From Flavobacteriales bacterium (GTDB taxonomy: Bacteria; Bacteroidota; Bacteroidia; Flavobacteriales_F; PHOS-HE28): 64,000 nucleotides of DNA. The notes under the pieces were generated by a model. The model saw only the letters and a program-made list of their open reading frames with translations, searched no databases and was not told the DNA's origin. Positions 1-7,608 of this stretch are shown piece after piece. The stretch is from NCBI GenBank assembly GCA_016715895.1, contig JADJXH010000004.1, positions 2,218,763-2,282,762 of the forward strand, read 5' to 3'. The first letter of the stretch is position 1; every line of letters begins with the position of its first letter. A program made the position numbers and the translations under genes.

Positions 1-137
1 CGCTCCTGGTCCAGGAGGTCCTCGGCCTCCTCGCTGCTGCGGGCCACGCCGATCACCTCGAAGCCCATGCGTTCGATCTGCAGGCGGTAGCCGAAGGAGA
101 TGATGGCCTCGTCCTCGATGATCAGGACCTTTTTCAT
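1..137 (-). CDS. Response regulator receiver domain protein (N-terminal part only)
   Basis: The reading frame starts at 137 on the minus strand with MKKVLIIEDEAII and runs off the left edge after 45 residues. The hydrophobic first strand followed by the acidic pair (D9, E10) is the start of a CheY-like receiver domain; the phosphoacceptor Asp and any output domain lie outside the window. Its ATG overlaps the TGA of the upstream receiver gene in an ATGA arrangement, so the two are probably translationally coupled and act in the same signalling pathway. The output type cannot be told. Confidence 0.8.
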   Translation of the reverse strand, partial: MKKVLIIEDEAIISFGYRLQIERMGFEVIGVARSSEEAEDLLDQE

Positions 138-565
138 GGGATGGGGGGGTTGGCGGAGGCCTTTCGGGCCTGATGAACGGCCACGACGCGCTCGAACGAT
201 TCGGCGGTCAGGGCCTTTTCCACGTAGCCTACGACGGACCGGAAGCGCCGGGCCTGGTCCATGTCGCAGGGGCGGTTGCTTGAACTGAACATCACCACCG
301 AGGTATGGTCGTTGGGCAGGATGCCGTCGGCCTCGCACACGCCGACCAGGTCGAAGCCGGTCATGCCGGGCATGTTGATGTCCACGAGCATCAGGTCAGG
401 CCGGTCGCCGTCGGCGCGGAGATGCTCCAGGGCCGCGTTGGCGTTGGTGAAGCAGGTGATGCGCCCGGTGAAGCCGCTCCGCTTCAGCACCATTCGGGTG
501 ACGAAGTTGCAGTCCTCCTCGTCGTCGATGAGGAGGATGTGCGCGATCGGGTGCGCGGCGGGCAT
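134..565 (-). CDS. Single-domain response regulator (CheY-like)
   Basis: A 143-residue stand-alone receiver domain. The acidic pocket is DDEED at residues 14-18, the predicted phosphorylated Asp is D62 in LMLVDINMPG, the switch Ser is at 94-95 and the conserved Lys is K117 in YVEKAL. There is no DNA-binding or enzymatic output domain, so it probably passes phosphate or binds a partner protein. Its stop overlaps the start of the next receiver gene. No histidine kinase is visible in the window; the likely one is in the rest of the operon beyond the left edge. Confidence 0.9.
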   Translation of the reverse strand: MPAAHPIAHILLIDDEEDCNFVTRMVLKRSGFTGRITCFTNANAALEHLRADGDRPDLMLVDINMPGMTGFDLVGVCEADGILPNDHTSVVMFSSSNRPCDMDQARRFRSVVGYVEKALTAESFERVVAVHQARKASANPPIP

Positions 566-604
566 GGGCCCTTGCTACGCGATCGGAGGGGCCAGGGTTC
601 CGCC

Positions 605-2599
605 TCAGTCGCGCAGCAGGCGGTCCAGCATGGCCACGCCGTCGGGCGGGCCCAGCACGTAGAGCACGTCGTCCGGTTGCACACGACTGGTGCCGTCCAC
701 GCCGGTGAGCACGCGGCCGCCGCGCTTGATGGCGAGCACGCTCACACCGAACCGTCCCTTGACGTCCACGTCCATCAGCCGCTGGCCCACCACACGGCCC
801 TTGCCGAAGCGCACGGGCAGGGCGGCGAGCTCCTGTTCCGACGGGTGCACGGTGAGCGATTCGGGCGGGCCGCCGCGGTCCATGGAACGCAGGGCCCGGT
901 AATGCGATCCGCGCACGCGCATCACCAGTTCCTCCACCTCGTTCTCGGGTACCAGATAGCGGCGCAGGGTGCGTGCGAAGATCTCGATCGAGGTCTCGAA
1001 CTCCTCGGGCACCACCTCATTGGCGCCGAGCTTGCGCAGGTCCTCGATCTCGTTGAGGTAGCGGGTGCGCACGATGAGGTGGGGGGCATCGCTCAGGCGC
1101 CGCACGCGGCTCACCACGCGCCGGGTGGCGGCCGGGTCGCTGATGGCCACCACCACCACCCGGGCCCGAGCCACATGCACCTCCTCGAGCACGTGCTCGT
1201 TGCTGGCGTCGCCGATGATCACATCCGCGCCGAGGCTGCGTGCCTGTTCGGCCAGGTCCGGGTCCATCTCCACGACGACATGCGTGATGCCGGCCGCGCG
1301 TGCGGTCTGGGCCACGTTGCGACCGTTGAGGCCGTAGCCCACGATCACCAGGTGGTCGCTGAGCCGGTGCGCGCTTCGTGCCTCGGTGCGGGCCTGGATG
1401 AGGGCGTCGAGCCGCTGGCGCAGGCGTGCGGGCACCAGCAGCCGCAGCAGCACCGCGGTCCATCGGCCCGACCCGCCGATGATCAGCGGGGCGAGGCCCA
1501 TGGTGGCGATGGAGACCGACAGGAAGAGCTGGTAGTGGTCGCGCGACAGCAGGTTCTGCTCGAGCCCGGTGGCGCTGAGGATGAAGGCGAACTCGCCCAC
1601 CTGGCACAGGGCCAGGCCGGTGAGCAGGGCCGTCCGCAGCGGGTAGCGCAGCACCATGGCGGCCACCGTCGCGATGAGCGTCTTGCCCACGAGCGTGAGC
1701 AGGGTGAAGAGGAGCACCAGGCCGAGATGCTTGACAAGGTGGCCGACATCGAGCAGCATGCCGATGCTGACGAAGAAGAAGCTGATGAAGACCTCGTGGA
1801 AGGGCAGGATGTTGCCGGTGGCCTGGAAGCGGTGCTCGCTCTCGCTGATCACCAGGCCGGCGAAGAAGGCGCCCAGCGCGAGGCTCAACCCGATGGCGCT
1901 GGTGAGCCAGGCCGTGGCGAAGCAGAGCACCACGATGGTGGTGATGAAGAGCTCGCGGCTGTGGGTGCGCACCACGGCGTCCAGCAGCCGGGGCACGGCA
2001 TAGCGCGCCAGTACGATGATCAGCACGAGCAGCACGAGCATCTTGCCCAGCATGCCGAAGAGGTCGCCCAGGGGATCGGCGCTGCGCCCGGCGAGCATCG
2101 GCGTCAGCAGGATCATGGGCACCACGATGATGTCCTGGTAGATGAGCATCGCGGAGGCCACGCGACCGTGCGGAGCGCCCACCGCCCCCTGCTCCTGCAG
2201 GAGCTTCAGCACGATGGCCGTGCTGCTGAGGGCGAACAGGAAACCCAGGAAGATGCTCGGCGGCCAGGCGAGCCCGAGCGCGTGGGCCACGAGGGCCGTC
2301 AGGGCCACGGTGCCCACCACCTGCAGGGTGCCGCCCACCAGCACGGTGCGCGCCACCGAGGCCAGGCTCGACAGGCTGAACTCGATGCCGATGACGAACA
2401 GCAGGAAGATGACCCCGACCTCGGCCAGCAGTTCCACCTCATGCGTGGCGCCCACCAGCCCGAAACCATGGGGCCCGCACAACGCGCCCGTGGCCAGGAA
2501 GCCCAGCAGCACCGGCAGCTTGAAGCGCTTGAAGAGCAGCACCATCCCCACGGACAGGCCGAGGATGATGACGATCTCCTGGAGCAGGGGGATCTGCAT
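605..2599 (-). CDS. CPA2-family cation:proton antiporter with TrkA-N and TrkA-C domains (KefB-like)
   Basis: 664 residues. The first ~385 residues are a chain of hydrophobic helices typical of the Na+/H+ exchanger fold of the CPA2 family. A Rossmann-type TrkA-N (RCK) domain follows, starting near residue 415 at HLVIVGYGLNG, and a TrkA-C domain covers the last ~90 residues. By family knowledge such proteins move K+ or Na+ against H+ across the inner membrane and are gated by nucleotide or thiol ligands at the RCK domain. The glutathione-gating context of enterobacterial KefB is absent, so exact ion and ligand are unknown. The gene begins 3 nt after the end of the upstream small membrane protein gene, so they are probably cotranscribed. 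Confidence 0.9.
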   Translation of the reverse strand: MQIPLLQEIVIILGLSVGMVLLFKRFKLPVLLGFLATGALCGPHGFGLVGATHEVELLAEVGVIFLLFVIGIEFSLSSLASVARTVLVGGTLQVVGTVALTALVAHALGLAWPPSIFLGFLFALSSTAIVLKLLQEQGAVGAPHGRVASAMLIYQDIIVVPMILLTPMLAGRSADPLGDLFGMLGKMLVLLVLIIVLARYAVPRLLDAVVRTHSRELFITTIVVLCFATAWLTSAIGLSLALGAFFAGLVISESEHRFQATGNILPFHEVFISFFFVSIGMLLDVGHLVKHLGLVLLFTLLTLVGKTLIATVAAMVLRYPLRTALLTGLALCQVGEFAFILSATGLEQNLLSRDHYQLFLSVSIATMGLAPLIIGGSGRWTAVLLRLLVPARLRQRLDALIQARTEARSAHRLSDHLVIVGYGLNGRNVAQTARAAGITHVVVEMDPDLAEQARSLGADVIIGDASNEHVLEEVHVARARVVVVAISDPAATRRVVSRVRRLSDAPHLIVRTRYLNEIEDLRKLGANEVVPEEFETSIEIFARTLRRYLVPENEVEELVMRVRGSHYRALRSMDRGGPPESLTVHPSEQELAALPVRFGKGRVVGQRLMDVDVKGRFGVSVLAIKRGGRVLTGVDGTSRVQPDDVLYVLGPPDGVAMLDRLLRD

Positions 2600-2602
2600 C
2601 GC

Positions 2603-2974
2603 TCAGCGGTCCTTGAAGACGAGCCATACGGCCGCCACCAACAGCAGCGCGGCCACCGCGTGGTTCCAGCGGAGCGCCTCCTGCCGGAAGGCGATGAGGG
2701 TGAAGACGGCGAAGACCGCCAGGGTGATCACCTCCTGAACCACCTTCAGCTGCACCAGGGTGAACGGGCCGCCATGCCCGGCATGGCCGAGGCGGTTCGC
2801 CGGCACCTGCAGCACATACTCGAAGAAGGCGATGCCCCAGCTGATGAGGATGATGCTGAAGAGCCCCAGCCGCTTGGCCCAGTGCCACTCCTGGAACTTC
2901 AGGTGCCCGTACCACGCCAGGGTCATGAAGGTGTTGCTGGCGATCAGCAGCAGGATGGTCCACAGGCCGCGCAT
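2603..2974 (-). CDS. DUF486 family membrane protein (DMT superfamily)
   Basis: 123 residues with four hydrophobic segments beginning MRGLWTILLLIASNTFM and the FEYVLQVPANRLG motif characteristic of DUF486 small drug/metabolite-transporter-like proteins. I start at the ATG at 2974 because the frame upstream is low-complexity and not membrane-like, while this start gives the usual family length. It sits directly before the antiporter gene in the same direction (3 nt gap). Substrate unknown; the family assignment is firm, the role is not. Confidence 0.85.
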   Translation of the reverse strand: MRGLWTILLLIASNTFMTLAWYGHLKFQEWHWAKRLGLFSIILISWGIAFFEYVLQVPANRLGHAGHGGPFTLVQLKVVQEVITLAVFAVFTLIAFRQEALRWNHAVAALLLVAAVWLVFKDR

Positions 2975-3079
2975 GTCGCGTTGTTCGGTCGCGAAGGTGG
3001 CGCCGTCACCCGCCACCGGCGCATGCGGGCCGGTCCAGTTGCCCAAGGTCGGTTGTTGATGGGCCGTACCTTGGCGCTG

Positions 3080-3430
3080 ATGTTCGAGCATCGTTCCGAG
3101 CCGCTGGCCAGCCGTGGCCGGTTCCTGCGGCGCCAGCTCCGGTACGTGGCCTGGGCCGCGGTCTTCGTGGGCCTCAGCCTGGCGGTGGGCACCTGGGGCT
3201 ATGCCGGCCTGGGCGGCCTTGGTCCGGTGGATGCCCTGTTGAACGCGGCCATGATCCTTTCCGGCATGGGACCGGTGGACCCCATGCGCACCAATGCCGC
3301 CAAGCTCTTCGCTGCGGTCTATGCGGTGTACAGCGGTGTGGCCCTCCTCACCACCGTGGCGGTGCTCCTCGCACCGGTGGTGCACCGCATGCTGCACGCA
3401 CTGCATCTCGGTGACGAGGACCGGGAGTGA
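3080..3430 (+). CDS. Small membrane protein of unknown function (TM - re-entrant-like - TM)
   Basis: 116 residues. A basic N-terminus (MFEHRSEPLASRGRFLRRQL) is followed by one transmembrane helix, a short amphipathic loop containing DALLNAAMILSGMGPVD, and a second long helix. The arrangement resembles two-helix pore proteins but there is no TVGYG-type filter, so no channel function is claimed. The start is the ATG after a TACCTTGG element at 3067-3074. It is divergent from the DUF486 gene and convergent with the PaaY-like gene, whose stop abuts its own. Similar short proteins occur in other Bacteroidota, from memory of the family only. Confidence 0.7.
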   Translation: MFEHRSEPLASRGRFLRRQLRYVAWAAVFVGLSLAVGTWGYAGLGGLGPVDALLNAAMILSGMGPVDPMRTNAAKLFAAVYAVYSGVALLTTVAVLLAPVVHRMLHALHLGDEDRE

Positions 3431-4030
3431 TCACTCCGGGCGCCGGGTGGCGCTCCAGGTGCTGTACTGAGCGGTGATGGGCGGCCTGCTCCGGTCCACT
3501 TCGCGCAGCGGTTCGCACGGCCTGAGCGTGGCGTGCAGCTGGGCGGGCAGCTGCTGGTACAGGTGGGTGCCCTCGGTCTTCCAGGCGAGCATCGCATCGC
3601 TCACATCCTTCACCACGCGCGCCGGATTGCCCACGATCACCTTCCGCGCCTCCCACACGCTGTCCGCAGGAAGGAAGCTGAGCGCCCCCACGATGCAGCC
3701 CTCCCCGAGCACCACGTTGTCCATCAGCACGGCGTTCATGCCCACCAGGCAGTTGGCGCCGATGGTGGCCCCATGGATGATGGCCCCATGGCCGATGTGC
3801 GCGCCGGGATGGAGCACCACCTTCACCCCGGGGAACATGTGGATGGTGCAGTTCTCCTGCACGTTGCAGCCGTCCTTCACCACGATCTCGCCCCAGTCGC
3901 CGCGGAGGGCCGCACCCGGACCGATGTACACGTCGGCCCCGATGACCACGTTGCCGGTGACGGCCGCCTGGGGATGCACAAAGGCGGAGGGATGCACCAC
4001 GGGACGATACCCGTTGAACTCGTAGAGCAT
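3431..4030 (-). CDS. PaaY/CaiE-type left-handed beta-helix protein (gamma carbonic anhydrase family)
   Basis: 199 residues, the usual size of PaaY. Hexapeptide repeats run from about residue 20 to 130. Three histidines match the gamma-carbonic-anhydrase zinc ligands: H64 in CTIHMFPG, and H81 and H86 in HIGHGAIIHG. Family members are trimeric zinc enzymes acting as thioesterases or carbonic anhydrases; PaaY hydrolyses stalled ring-opened CoA esters in phenylacetate degradation. No other paa gene is in the window, so the substrate is open. I use the ATG at 4030 because the helix begins immediately after it and the upstream extension is not conserved-looking. Confidence 0.85.
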   Translation of the reverse strand: MLYEFNGYRPVVHPSAFVHPQAAVTGNVVIGADVYIGPGAALRGDWGEIVVKDGCNVQENCTIHMFPGVKVVLHPGAHIGHGAIIHGATIGANCLVGMNAVLMDNVVLGEGCIVGALSFLPADSVWEARKVIVGNPARVVKDVSDAMLAWKTEGTHLYQQLPAQLHATLRPCEPLREVDRSRPPITAQYSTWSATRRPE

Positions 4031-4154
4031 GGGTTCGCCGCGGCGACCGTTCGATGGGCCGCGGGGGGTGCAACTTAGGTCAGGTCGGCGCATCCGCGCG
4101 TGTTAAGCCAGTGTTAAGCATTGGGGGGTGGCCCGCCCGGCCGGAAGGCCCGGT

Positions 4155-4162
4155 TACTTTTG
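4155..4162 (+). promoter_or_regulatory. -7 promoter element of the DUF47-pit operon
   Basis: TACTTTTG, a match to the Bacteroidota TAnnTTTG -7 element, 20 nt before the ATG at 4183. No clear -33 TTG box at the expected spacing was verified. Confidence 0.6.
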
Positions 4163-4182
4163 CCGCGCCCAATCCGAACCCC

Positions 4183-4830
4183 ATGGCCCTCGGCTCGCTG
4201 TTCCAGATCTTCCGTCCGAAGGACCGGATCTTCTTCTTCCACTTCGAGGCCTCTGCGGCGAACGTGCTGCGCATGAGCGAGGACCTGCTGGCGATCATGG
4301 CCACCGAGCCGGGCGCCCAGCGCACCGCGATCCTCGAGCGGCTGGAGATCACCGAGCGGGCGAACGATGACCTCACGCACACCATCTTCACGGAACTGGC
4401 GCGGAACTTCATCACGCCGCTGGACCGGGAGGACATCCACTACCTGGCGAGCAGCCTGGACGATGTGGCGGACTTCATCCTGGCGGCGGCCAAGAACCTG
4501 GAGCTCTTCGGCATCGGCAAGCCGGACGACACGGCCAACGAGCTGGCCCGGCTGGTGAACGAGGGCTGCAAGATCATCCAGCTGGCCGTGCAGGGGCTGC
4601 GGCTGATGCACAAGGACAACCAGCACGCCGAACTGGTGGTGCGCATCAATGCCGTGGAGAACGAGGCCGACGAGGTGCACGACCGCGGACTGCAGCGCCT
4701 CTTCGCACAGGAGAAGGACCCGATCACCCTCATCAAGCAGCGCGACCTGTACGGCACGCTCGAACTGGCCACCGACAAGTGCGAGGACGTGGCCAACGTG
4801 CTGGAATCCATCATGTTGAAGTACGCCTGA
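4183..4830 (+). CDS. DUF47 family PhoU-like protein
   Basis: 215 residues, all helical, beginning MALGSLFQIFRPKDRIFFFHFE. This is the DUF47 family, which is related to PhoU and is encoded next to PiT phosphate transporters as here. Its presumed role is to control or couple the transporter at the cytoplasmic membrane face. It ends 4 nt before the pit start, so the two genes form an operon driven by the TACTTTTG element upstream. The ATG at 4183 is chosen because it follows that promoter and matches family length. Confidence 0.9.
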   Translation: MALGSLFQIFRPKDRIFFFHFEASAANVLRMSEDLLAIMATEPGAQRTAILERLEITERANDDLTHTIFTELARNFITPLDREDIHYLASSLDDVADFILAAAKNLELFGIGKPDDTANELARLVNEGCKIIQLAVQGLRLMHKDNQHAELVVRINAVENEADEVHDRGLQRLFAQEKDPITLIKQRDLYGTLELATDKCEDVANVLESIMLKYA

Positions 4831-4834
4831 GGAC

Positions 4835-6235
4835 ATGACGCTCCTGGTCGTCATCATCGTCCTCGCCCTGGTGTTCGACTACATCAACGGCTTCCACGAC
4901 GCGGCGAACTCCATCGCCACCGTGGTGAGCACCAAGGTGCTGACCCCGCTGCAGGCGGTGGTGTGGGCGGCCTTCTTCAATTTCGCCGCCTTCTGGATCT
5001 TCCAGGACCATGCGGTGGCCAACACCATCAGCAAGACGGTCCACCAGGAGTTCATCACGCTGCCGGTGATCCTGGCCGGCCTCATCGCCGCCATCATCTG
5101 GAACCTCCTCACCTGGTGGTACGGCATCCCCTCCAGCAGCTCGCACACCCTCATCGGTGGGTTCGCCGGCGCGGCGCTCGCCCATGCGCTGGCCACCGCC
5201 AACGGCTTCACCCTGACCGAGGTGATCGAGAGCGACAAGGTGACCAAGACCGTGCTGTTCATCTTCCTGGCCCCGCTCGTGGGCATGGTCATCTCCATGT
5301 TCATCACCCTGGTGACCATCGTGCGCAACCTGTGGACCCGCATCGCGTTCATCCTCGTGGCCGCCGTGGTCACCTGGTTCCTGTTCCTGCACCTGCAGCA
5401 GGGCAAGCTGGAGGAGAACCTGGCGAAGTATTACAAGGTGGACGTGCTCAAGAAGGCCGCGGCCGAGGATCCGGCCAGGTCGGTGGACCTGGAGGCCGCA
5501 CGGGCCCGCTACGAGGCCGCGCTACCGCACCTCACGGGCTTCGGCTCGCGCGGTGGGGAGGGCATCGCCCAGGAGATCCGCACCAAGGTGGATCCGGAGG
5601 TGGATGTGGCCAAGCTGGCCAAGGGGCTGGACAGATCGGACAATTCCATCATCCGTGTGGGGCTGATGTTCACCGTGCTGCTGTTCATCGGCGTGTACAT
5701 CTACACCGAGAAGGTGCGCACCCCGACGGCGCAGTCCGTGGCCAACATGTTCAAGAGGCTGCAGCTCTTCAGCTCGGCGGCCTTCAGCATCGGTCACGGC
5801 GGCAACGACGCCCAGAAGGTGATGGGCATCATCACTGCGGCGCTCATCGCGCACGGGACCATCACCGACATCAAGGAGATGCCCGCATGGGTGCCGCTGG
5901 CCTGTTACACGGCGATCGGCCTGGGCACCTTGAGCGGCGGATGGAAGATCGTGAAGACGATGGGCACCCGGATCACCAAGGTGACCCCATTGGAAGGCGT
6001 ATGCGCCGAGACCTCCGGGGCCATGACCCTGTACCTCACCGAACAGATGGGCATCCCGGTGAGCACCACGCACACCATCACGGGTTCCATCATCGGGGTG
6101 GGGGCCACCAAGCGACTGAGCGCGGTGCGCTGGGGCGTCACCATCCAGCTGCTGTGGGCGTGGATCCTCACCATCCCGGTGAGCGCCTTGCTGGCGGGCC
6201 TCGCCTACTGGGTCTGCACGCTCTTCGGCCTGTAA
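4835..6235 (+). CDS. pit: Inorganic phosphate transporter, PiT family
   Basis: 466 residues. The two inverted PiT signature halves are present: DYINGFHDAANSIATVV near residues 15-31 and GHGGNDAQKVMG in the C-terminal half, with SSSHTLIGG and STTHTITGSI loops. About ten membrane helices flank a large hydrophilic cytoplasmic insert (roughly residues 190-280), as in other Bacteroidota PiT proteins. It imports phosphate with H+ or Na+. Cotranscribed with the DUF47 gene. Confidence 0.95.
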   Translation: MTLLVVIIVLALVFDYINGFHDAANSIATVVSTKVLTPLQAVVWAAFFNFAAFWIFQDHAVANTISKTVHQEFITLPVILAGLIAAIIWNLLTWWYGIPSSSSHTLIGGFAGAALAHALATANGFTLTEVIESDKVTKTVLFIFLAPLVGMVISMFITLVTIVRNLWTRIAFILVAAVVTWFLFLHLQQGKLEENLAKYYKVDVLKKAAAEDPARSVDLEAARARYEAALPHLTGFGSRGGEGIAQEIRTKVDPEVDVAKLAKGLDRSDNSIIRVGLMFTVLLFIGVYIYTEKVRTPTAQSVANMFKRLQLFSSAAFSIGHGGNDAQKVMGIITAALIAHGTITDIKEMPAWVPLACYTAIGLGTLSGGWKIVKTMGTRITKVTPLEGVCAETSGAMTLYLTEQMGIPVSTTHTITGSIIGVGATKRLSAVRWGVTIQLLWAWILTIPVSALLAGLAYWVCTLFGL

Positions 6236-6281
6236 GCCACCACGGTCGGGCGGTTCGGCCACACCGGGCTACCTTCGGCGC

Positions 6282-7475
6282 ATGGCCATCCTGCTGCACG
6301 ACGCCGGCGCTCATCCCCATCTGCTCCCGCTCACCTTCACACGCCCCGTGGGCGCGCTGCGACCCGGCATCCTCACCATCGCCGACGCCTGGTGGCGCAT
6401 GACCGAGCTGCCCGTGGGCCACCGCACCGAGGCCTATCTGCGCGATCGGTGGCCCGAGGTGGGCGGTGAGGTGGTGCGGGATGTCCGCGCCGGACTGCTG
6501 CCCCTGCCCGAACTGGTGAGCGCCGTGCTGGACCTGGAGCCCGGCCGCATGCTGGTGAAGGAGGGCCGCGTGCTGGCCATCTGCCGAACGGGCGCACAGC
6601 CACCGGCGGAAGCCGATTGGAACGCGCCGCCCACCTACCTCATCCCCGTGGCCTTCGCCGGCGAGGTGGTGGAGATCACCCGTCCCTGGCACCTCTTCCA
6701 GCATTGCGGACGCGCGATCATCAACGACTTCGCCCTGCTCACCGAGGGCCGGCGTTCGCAACCCCTCAGCGGGCTCAACACCGTGGTGGGCGACCCCTCC
6801 CTGGTGTTCCTGGAGGAGGGGGCCGTGGTGGAGGCCGCCGTCCTGAACACCCGGAGCGGGCCCATCCACATCGGCAAGGGCGCCGAGGTGATGGAGGGCT
6901 CGCTGATCCGCGGTCCCTTCGCCCTGGGGGCGCACGCCCAGCTGAAGATGGGCGCCAAGATCTACGGGCCCTGCAGCTTCGGCCCCGAATGCCGCGTGGG
7001 TGGCGAGGTCAACAACAGCGTCATCCTCGGCCACAGCAACAAGGGCCACGACGGATTCCTGGGCAACAGCGTGCTGGGCGAATGGTGCAACCTGGGCGCC
7101 GACACCAACACCAGCAACCTCAAGAACACGTACGGCCCGGTGAAGGTGTGGAGCTACGCCGAGCGCGCCATGGCCGATACGGGCCTCCAGTTCTGCGGGC
7201 TCATCATGGGCGACCACGGCAAGAGCGGCATCAACACCATGTTCAACACGGGCACCGTGGTGGGCGTGGCCGCGAACGTGTTCGGCGGAGGCTTTCCGCC
7301 GAAGCACATCCCCAGCTTCACCTGGGGCGGTGCCGAGGGGCTCGCCGAACACGCGTTGGACAAGGCGCTGCACACCGCCCAGCGGGTGATGGAGCGGCGA
7401 TCGATGACCCTGGACCCCTTGGACCGTGCGCTGCTCGCCCATGTGCATGCGGCCACGGCCATCGACCGGTCGTGA
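6282..7475 (+). CDS. GlmU-like nucleotidyltransferase/acyltransferase of Bacteroidota
   Basis: 397 residues. The N-terminal ~200 residues form a degenerate sugar-nucleotidyltransferase domain (FTRPVGALRPG motif), and the C-terminal half is a left-handed beta-helix with hexapeptide repeats (GPIHIGKGAEVMEGSLIRGP, then GHSNKGHDGFLGNSVLG). This matches the alternative Bacteroidota GlmU-type protein presumed to make UDP-GlcNAc for cell-wall precursors. A TACCTTCG element lies at 6270-6277, only 4 nt before the ATG, implying an almost leaderless mRNA. Confidence 0.88.
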   Translation: MAILLHDAGAHPHLLPLTFTRPVGALRPGILTIADAWWRMTELPVGHRTEAYLRDRWPEVGGEVVRDVRAGLLPLPELVSAVLDLEPGRMLVKEGRVLAICRTGAQPPAEADWNAPPTYLIPVAFAGEVVEITRPWHLFQHCGRAIINDFALLTEGRRSQPLSGLNTVVGDPSLVFLEEGAVVEAAVLNTRSGPIHIGKGAEVMEGSLIRGPFALGAHAQLKMGAKIYGPCSFGPECRVGGEVNNSVILGHSNKGHDGFLGNSVLGEWCNLGADTNTSNLKNTYGPVKVWSYAERAMADTGLQFCGLIMGDHGKSGINTMFNTGTVVGVAANVFGGGFPPKHIPSFTWGGAEGLAEHALDKALHTAQRVMERRSMTLDPLDRALLAHVHAATAIDRS

Positions 7476-7574
7476 CCTGACGGAAGGGCAGGCGGTCGAT
7501 CCGGGCACGGCCCTTGGAGTGAGCGGAGCGCCTTCTGTGGAAAACCTGCATCCGGTGCGGATCCGCGAGGGGGA

Positions 7575-7582
7575 TACCTTTG
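7575..7582 (+). promoter_or_regulatory. -7 promoter element of lon
   Basis: TACCTTTG, exact TAnnTTTG consensus, 26 nt before the lon ATG at 7609. It supports that start over an in-frame upstream extension. Confidence 0.65.
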
Positions 7583-7608
7583 AACCTGTCATCCTGGCAC
7601 CCACGTTG

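Noticed and set aside
305..3430. A 1041-codon open frame on the plus strand
   Set aside because: Apart from its last 116 codons it is the His/Gln/Gly-rich antisense shadow of the receiver and antiporter genes, an effect of high GC.
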